The notes beneath the pieces are model-generated. The model did no database searches. It had not been told where the DNA came from and saw only the letters and a list, made by a program, of their open reading frames with translations. DNA of 64,000 nt. Origin: Diospyros lotus (lineage: Eukaryota; Streptophyta; Magnoliopsida; Ericales; Ebenaceae). The stretch lies in NCBI RefSeq assembly GCF_014633365.1, contig NC_068349.1, positions 32,750,753 through 32,814,752 of the forward strand, given 5' to 3'. A program made the position numbers and the translations under genes. Positions 50,801 to 59,800 of the stretch are shown piece after piece (position 1 is the first letter of the stretch; each line of letters starts with the position of its first letter).

Positions 50801-53800
50801 AAAAACTCAGAGGTGTACTCATTCACACTTCTCATGCCCTATACACATATGTGATAGGCTTCAAACATGTATTGTTCGTAGTCAGGAGGTAAAAACCTAC
50901 CTCTCAGCAACTGCTTCATTCGCCTCCATATCTGGACTGGATGTCGACCTTCCCTCAATCTCATCTCTCAATTGCTGCCACCAAGTAGATGCACCTCCCT
51001 TCAATCTGTAAGCCACTAATTTGACTTGTCTTTCATCTAGGATCTCCATGTATTCGAAAAATTGGTCAACCTCAATAATCCAATCTAGGAACCCCTCAAT
51101 ATCAAGATCTCCACTAAAAGTAGGAATATCAACCTTTAGTTTATACTTATCGTTTCCCCATTGGTTGTGCTGCTACGCATTCCTCCTAACCCCTCTACCA
51201 CCAGGGTTAGCTATTACACGACCAAGATCATCTTCATCGTTGCTATCATCCATCATTGGTCTTTAAAGGATTAACGGGGATAGGATTAATGGATGGTCTT
51301 CTCGGATTAACGTAGCCAGCTTGATTCACACCATTATTCCGGTTTCGATTATCATCAACTCGTAATAAAATACCCAATTGATTGCTAATCTGCTCCAATT
51401 GTTGCTGCATATTACGAGTTATTTCCCATTGTTCTTTGATTGCTCTCCAAACTACCGGCAACCCCTGATCACTGTTGCGAGGCTGGTCGCTACCGTTACC
51501 ATCAAGATCGACCATCTGATTGGTTGGTTAATGGCTTTGATAGCACCTGAGGCAGCGTGTAGTGCACGTGTAGAGAATAAACACGCAAAAGAAACTCTTA
51601 AAAAAAGCAAGCTTCAATTACTGAAACTTTATTCTCAAGTAGGCGCAAAACTGAATCTGTCTTCCTAATAAAACCGAATAGGCTTGTAGAAAGTTTAATT
51701 GGGAAAAAACTATTTACAAACCCTAACTAATAAGTATATATAGTGTTCGTCCATTCCATGTAATATTGCAAATAAAACCCAATAAGAATCCTAATAGAAA
51801 TAAAACTCTAAAATATGAAGTAGAATTAAAATCCTAAAAGAATATAAATATGAAGTTTCAGCCCCTGTTTAGGCCGGTTCTTGATTGGGCTAGTTTGGAC
51901 CGGGAATTAAAATCCTAAAAGAATATAAATATGAAGTTTCGGCCCCTGTTTGGGCCGGTTCTTGATTGGGCTAGCTTCGACCGGGTCTTAAGCAGTTTCG
52001 GGCCAGTTTGGATCGCCCTTGGGCCGATGCCCTCCATCTTCAAATAGTGACCGCATCAATATGCTTTTTGGATAGATTTAATAATGCATGCTTCACATTT
52101 AGAAGAGTAGGCTTAGGGCCCATTTGGCACTGTTGCTTAGCTTCTTTTTACTTTAAAAAAGCTCAAGGCATTTGGAAGCTGGCTTTTTCTGCTTAAAGCA
52201 AGTTTTTTGGTTCATAAAAGCACAAAAAGCTCAAAACTAAAAAGGCCAAAAACGGATGCTTGTTTTAGCTCATTTTTTTCCAATACACTAAAAGGGACAA
52301 GATGAGAGAGCTCAACAACCAGCCACAAACTGTTACAAACACAAATAAGAAGTATTCCATTAGAATGAAATATTCCCTACCAACAAGATGATAACATGTT
52401 GTATAACAAGAATCATAGAAAAGAAATCCCTTTAAGTCCTCTAATGTTAGGCCTGAGGAATGGTTAAAGTAAAAAGTTGGCTATATGTCATTGAACCTGG
52501 CAATAATGCTTGTACAAGTGGCAAAGCAGACCAGAAGTCAGATGTGCTATCCGCCAACTTGCTACACAGCAGGGGCTGACACAGAACATATAAACGGATA
52601 AGATGGCAAAATATCATGCCGAAACACAGTTCAGAGCAACAGTTATTATGTATAACTGATACAGCAACTCACCTGGGATGCACAAGCATAAAGAACATGT
52701 AATATCCCTTCCTCTACAGCCTCAATATCTAGCACACTAAGATAGTTTGCATCCCAATGATCACCAGGTATCTGGAATTCTTCTCCAAACAAGTTTGAGT
52801 AATCAATTAAAAAAGGATGAATGGTTTCCTCAGCTTTCAGTGCCTCATCTGGGGAAGATGCAATCCCTGGTGAAGGTATAGAAGCTTGTTGCAATTTAAG
52901 GGGTGCCATGAGCTTTAACAGAATTCTAGAAGCCTGGTATAAAGCACAAGATATAAACTAATGAAGACTGAAAATTCAGAAGAAGCTTGAAAACTAGAAG
53001 TGAAATTTTCCAAAAAGCACTTTACCAATCGGCAAACGGTTCCCAGATGAGAATCTCTGTAAGCTTTCCGCAGCAAGATGAAGATATTATCAGGACGGAA
53101 CACTAGGGAACTTGCGGACAAAAGAAGAGGTGATGTGTTGCGTGATCTCCTTGGCTAGGAAAAGGAAAAAAAAAATGGTTACTCATTGACTGCTTTAATA
53201 CTGCTTCAATTAGAAGGCAAATAGGTAAATAAATGTTGAGTTCAGAAAGCCAAAAACAGGAAGCAATTTAATAGCATCTGAGTCATGAAATGCTTCTATT
53301 TCACAGAAAGAACAGTTAACTTTTACTTTCTCATGGACAGCATATTACGTGAACAATTAACAAAACAAAATAATCAATTGGAAAATAACATCCACACCAT
53401 TGCACAATTTTAAAAAGTATAATTTTGGAGAACTTATACAACATTTTTCATCAATATAAAGAAGAATCAAGTTGACAAATGCTCCATTAGTTTCAGCAAA
53501 ACGTTTTTCTATTGTGAAATATATGACAACTAAATTAAACTTAAAAAAAAAGGTTCGCTCCAACAAGCTTCTACATAGTTGATTACAGACTAAATTTCCC
53601 TCTGGTGTCTGTTAATAACTGTATTCTTGATATTGGTTCTAAACTTTTCGACAAATAAACAAGTCTTTAATGGAGCCCAACAAGGAAGGCAACCCTCCAC
53701 TTAGGAACTACATAGAAAGATAAAAAACCAATTGTTCAACACAAATCCCCCAAAAGTTTGTTTTAAAAATGGACGAGGAAAAAATATACTCTTAACACCC

Positions 53801-56800
53801 CACTCCCTCCCCTCTTCCCCCCCAAAACACACCCACACACACACAATCCGAGTAATCAAAGACACTTCAAAGAGAGGGCAAAGCCCTGCTGTGAGAGCAT
53901 TTCCTATAGGATTAAAACTTTTGTATACAGAGTTATGTTTTCTTTGTATCCCCATGTTTTAATCCAGTACGAGTCTCTTGCTTAGGGGCTTTAGTTTTGG
54001 TGTCTCTCTTTGTCCCAGGTATGCCCGGTGTATACTGTACATTTTGATCTTTATACATATTTACATCTTAATAAAAAAAAAAAAAAACATTTCAAAGAAA
54101 GGGCAAAACTCCCAAAGCCCTCGAAAGAATGTCTATTCTTGAACATGAAATAAACTGCTTAGAATCGTAGGAAAAGTCATCCATATTTCCCTCATGCCTC
54201 TTCTAGGGCATCCATTAAACCAAGAGACAGACCTGTGACTGCAGATCGTATAACTCAAGCAACTCCAATGATAGAAATTATAAGATTCCATAACTTCTGC
54301 ATTATTAACCAATTAAGGAACAAGTGGCTGACACTCTCACCTTCCTTTTTACATAAATAAAACTAATTCAGAATTATATTTCCCCTTTCCGCAAGGTATA
54401 AACTATAAAGATGGCATCATCAATTGCTAGCCAAGCAAGCAGGAAAAAAAAAAGCCACTTTTAGAGATGCATCTAAGCTCCAAACATTCGTTTCCATAAT
54501 GAGTAGGTCGAGCTCACAACATATCAACTATGTGATGAAACACCATCAAACCAATTTCCTTCATTCATCATCATCTCATTAAACTTTTCCATACGAAGAC
54601 AGTGTTGAGACTTTATCTCATCATTCTATTACTAGAGGGTTGTGTAACAAAGGGCATCTGGTGTAAAATTTTACCACCTTATTCTTTGCATAGATTTGTA
54701 TTGTTAATGTGACTTTTAAAAGTCAATTACCATTATGAATACCATGCACCAACCTAACTTAGTTAGGAGAAGGTGCAATTAATGATGATGATGATCAAAT
54801 TATGAATAAGCCTATGCAGGTGCCCTTGATTACAAACTAGGGATTTTGCCAAGACCCACGAATCAACATTATATAAATAATTAAAGCATACGAGACACTA
54901 CTTTTATGGGGAAAATCTTATTGCATAGCTCATTAAGAGATAAGAAACCCAGAGTATTGAGAGCTGTTGAGAGTGTTCTAAAACTCGGGCTGGGCGGCCG
55001 CCAGCCGCGGCGCTTTTGGGGGAGGCGGCCCATTTAGGCGCCCCCCCGACTAGGCGGTTCCAGGCGTGCCTAGGCGGCCGCCTAGCCGCCAGTCGCAGCC
55101 CTAGGCGGCCTCCGCCCCCACACTTTTCTTCAGCTAAGCGCGTAGATCGTTTTTAGGGTTTACATTTCATTTCAGATTTCCCCCCCTCCTCTCTCTCTCG
55201 CCTCTCGTTGTCTCATCTTGGTGCGTCGCCGGTTGCTCCCCTCCTCGCCGTCGCCGGACCCGCCGCCGCTGCTCGCTGGAACGACAACCTGTCTGGCCAC
55301 CTCTCTCACCGCACCACCTCTCTCACCGAGCAACCTCTCTGGTGGCCTCTCTTACTGGTCGCCTCTCTCACCGGCCGCCGACCGCGTCCCTCGCCGCCGA
55401 CCGCCTCTCCTCTGTGTTCTGCCACTGCCGAGCCCCTCTCTCTCTCAATCTGCCGCCTTCAAGCATCACTAACAGTATGTACTATGTATTTAAAACTATT
55501 TATTAACCATCATCTATGATTTTCAGATTTATTAACCATGTCTTTCACTAGCAATGTTTAGATTTTATCTTCCACATGATTTTGATTTTCAGTTTCAGAT
55601 TTGTGTTAGGCTATTAGCAATGTTAAGTTCCTGTGTTAGGTTGTTAGCTTTGATTTTCAGATTTGTGTTAGGCTGTTAGCAATGATTTTCAGATTTGATT
55701 TTCAGATTTTGTCTTCCACATGATTTTCAGATTTGATTTTGACTTCCATATGATTTTCATATTTGATTTTGTTCAGTTTAAGTGATGTCTGGAACGGGGA
55801 GTACGGAAGCATCGTCCGCTACCGTCTCAATTCTTAAAAGGAAGTCAAATGATGTGGGGTGGGAGTATGGGATGCTAATTGATCCCAAGAATATGGACAA
55901 AGTCAAATGCAAGTTATGCAGTAAGGTGATGTCTGGCGGTGTTTACCGAGTTAAAAAACACATTGGCCATATTTCTGGAAATGTGTCTGCATGTCCAAAA
56001 GCTTCTCCAGATGATAGAGCCAAATGCAAGAATGCAATTGAGGAGGCAAGGAATAAAAAGAAGAATAAGAAAAAGGAAGAAGATCTGATGAGATCAACAG
56101 TCGATATTTCTGAAAAGGGGGAAGGGAATGGCGATGATGAATTGCAAGAATTAGGGAGTATTAACCCACTCCGCACACTTGGCCCTATGGATAAATTTGC
56201 AAGCTCCATCAGCCCTGAAGCTGGTTCAAGTGTAAAAATGACACAAAGACAACAAAATATCAATGAAGCACTCTTTAAAGAGAGGACATAGACAGTCCGT
56301 GAATATTGTGCTAGGTGGGTCTATGAGCACGGTATTCCTTTCAATGCCATTGATAATGACAGTTTCAAGTTGTTTGTTGAGGCAGTTGGTCAATTTGGGC
56401 CAGGCTTCAATCCTCCTAGTCAATACCAGTTGAGGGAAACGTTGCTAAAGGGGGAAGTTGACAGGATGAAAGGTTTGTTAAAGAAGCATGAAGAAGAGTG
56501 GGCAAGAAATGGGTGCTCCATTATGACAGATGCTTGGAGTGATAGAAAAAGAAGGAGCATCATGAACTTATGTGTTAATTCTAATGCCGGTACTGCTTTC
56601 CTTTCTTCTAAAGAATCTTCAGAGGAGGCACATACAAGTGAACTCATTTTTGAGTATGTGGACAAATGCATTGAGCAAGTTGGGCCACAAAATGTTGTCC
56701 AAGTGGTAACTGACTGAAGGATCATGAACGAGGATCAAAAGCATGCAACGGAAGCGTTTTAAAATAAAAACGATCCTCGTATTGGTTAGAGTCTAGGAGA

Positions 56801-59800
56801 CTTACTTTTACGGCGGATTACCGGACGGAATGGAGCGATGGGAGCTTCTTCGCGTGGAGGAGACGACGGCTGTCCTGCTAGCCTTCGGCTCCGTCGCATC
56901 AGAACTCAAACGCCCCCTTTCGATCTTCCGGAGTATGACTCGAACTCGTGGCCTCTCTTCGGTGAAGAAGAATGAAAAACGACTTGGATCAAAAAAACAA
57001 CTAAAGAGAGATTTATATAGGGAGAACCCTAGGGTTAAAACCCTAGTGGGCCAAACCCTAATGGGCCAAGATCTTTTAATTAATTTTCTAATTGGGTTAG
57101 CCCAATTAATTAATTAAAACCCTAATGAACTATTATTTTATTTTAGCCCAATGGACCATTCTAAATAAAATAATTCTCTCTTAATGTAATTCATCCAACA
57201 AGCCAAATGTATTAAAAATACATGAGTTACATCGAGCTACTCCGGGGACCAAAAGACAAATTATTCACGGCTACTAAAATGACCAAAATATCCCTGCTAC
57301 CTAGTAGCTATATTTTGTCATTCTAAGTGTTCCAACTATCACCATATGGTAACACTGACCCCACGAATAATTTTGCATATGCCATGTCTTTGACCTACTA
57401 GTGTAATGACGAAAATACCCCTCTGCGTAACACCCATCATTTAGAAAGGAATAATGTACTAACACCTTTCTAAATGACTTCTACCATCCTTAGATCACTA
57501 GTCCAATAATCCGTGACTACTCGAATGTACTTGCTTATCATTGGGAGCTACCCAGAAGCACACACTCATAAGTCACGTTCCCAGGGCCCTGGATTATTCG
57601 ATTATTCTTGGACAATCACAAGGGGGTGAATCACAGAAACTATCTTGTATTAGTCTGTCTTAGCTAATTAGAAACCATACTCCCAACTCAAAAGGATATT
57701 GATCTTTGATAGACCTCACCTACAATGAATCTAAGAATATAGCTCTAGGTTCACTAGACCACCAACTAATACTCAAGTATTAGAGTACTCGTCCACGTAG
57801 TAGCAGTGATAGACTAGCTCCATGATAATTAGTACTTTGTCATTAGCTTCTATCACAGGTCCACTCTACGCATTCCAAATGCGCTTGTACAATTAGAGTA
57901 AACGGACTGTTTACTGGCTAAGGCAAGCCATCCTCCATTAGGATCTTTTGCACAATGATCTTATCATGATAGAATGCCCAGTTCTATCAAAAGATCAAGA
58001 GTAATATTTTCTTGCTTATTAAGTACCCATGATTCATGCCTAACTGTGAAGAACGACCCATCACATGAATCACTTACTTAATAGCATGGACACCTTTCCA
58101 ACAATTAAATGCAAATAATATATGTGCCATAAACTGAATAAAAGAAACATCATTACCATAAATTAAACAAAACGTGTCTTTAGGGCATACATTTCCAACA
58201 CTGACAATGCTGCTAACAATATGGGAGCGGCAAAGTTATTGAAGGTGAAGAGACCCAATATCTTTTGGACATCATGTGCTACTCACACCATCAATTTAAT
58301 GCTTGAAAGCATTGGAAAACTGCCAAGGTACAAAAAAGTCATTGATCAAGCCAAGAGTTTGACAATCTTTATTTATGCACATCATAAGACCTTATCCTTA
58401 ATGAGGTCATTTACAAAGAAGAGGGATATAGTGAGACCAGGTGTCACTAGATTTGCTTCTTCTTTCCTTACTCTACAAAGTTTAATGGAGAAAAAGAGCC
58501 AATTGAGGGCAATGTTTACTAGCTCTGAGTGGGAGGAGTGCAAGTGGTCAAAGACTGTTAAAGGGAAAACAGCCTATGCAACTGTGTTAAGTATTGCTTT
58601 CTGGAATGGTGTGACTATATGTCTTAAGGTTTTTGCACCTTTGGTGAAGGTGCTTCGAATTGTTGATGTAGATAAGAAGCCTTCTATGGGCTTTTTATAT
58701 GGAGAGATTAATCAGGCAAAAAAGGATATTAAGGAGGCCCTAAACAATCTTGAAAAGAACTATTTGCCTATTATGGAAATTATTGATGCAAGAGTGAAAG
58801 ATAGACTACATAGTCCATTGCATTTTGCGGCTTACCTTTTGAATCCATATTATTTGTTCAAAGATATGGATATGCAATTTGATAATGAACTGATGGATGG
58901 GTTTTTTAATGCTGTGGAGATTTTTTTTATGGTGATGATCGCATGCAAGGGCATATTTTAAATGTTGAGTTGCCAAAATATACTTGCAAAGGAGGAGTTT
59001 TTGGAAAGTCATGGGCAATTCAAGGGTGTGCAACAAATGATGATAATTATAACCCAGGTATAAAATTCCTTCCTTTAATCCTTAGGACTTTTTTTTTTTA
59101 GTTTCTATCGTATATTAGTTTAGTGTATAAATTTCAAATTTGTTTAACCTATGTAGTTAAATGGTGGATGACTTATGGAAATCAAACACCAAACTTGCAA
59201 CGAATGGCGAGAAGGATCCTCTTGTTAACTAGTAGTTCATCCGGTTGTGAAAGAAATTGGAGTACTTTTGAAGGGGTTAGTGCATATTTTAAAGTGTTTT
59301 CAATATTTTAATCAATTAGTTATCTATCATTTATATTGAATTATTGATATTGCTTTCATTTTCTTCATGTAGATACATACGAAGAAAAGAAATAGACTAG
59401 ATGTTAATCGATTGAACAATCTAGTCTTTGTCCAATTTAATGCAAAACTAATGAACAAGCAAAAAAGGGAGAAGGAGAGGAATGTTGATGTGCTACTTGC
59501 TAGTGATGCTAGTAATGCACAAGGATGGATCGTTGATGGAGAAGATGATGAAGAAATTGAGCCTGGTATGGGGCTCACTTGGGAAATGGTTGGTGAAGCT
59601 TCTGGAGCAGACGACATGCTTCAACCTCGAAGAAGTTCTAGGATGAGAGAACTTCATGAAGATGATTTTCAATCAGAAGAAGAAGATGAACAAGAGCATC
59701 ATGAATTTGATTTTGAGTCTGATGAAGATCGTGTGCTAGAAGAATATGGAGAGGAAGAAGAAGAAATCCACTAAGATAACTAGATATTACTTAGATTCTT

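Larger units (their letters stand above)
41373..52058 (-). mobile_element. Gypsy-2: Ty3/Gypsy with both LTRs and nested Copia
   Basis: LTRs 41373-41801 and 51548-52058 are collinear (TGASGCAGCG ... AAATAGTGAYYGCATCA). The target duplication ATATG is perfect (41368-41372, 52059-52063). Internal order on the minus strand is gag (51515-50235), protease, RT, RNase H, integrase: the Gypsy order. Copia-5 interrupts integrase at 42766-48092. Without Copia-5 and its repeat the element is about 5.35 kb. It has the same orientation as URB1, in the 11.4-kb intron. Confidence 0.93.

Noticed and set aside
55208..55519. GC-rich open frames near the left end of the hAT
   Set aside because: Lie in the transposon's untranslated region. 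Ala/Pro/Arg runs from GC-rich repeats, no domain.
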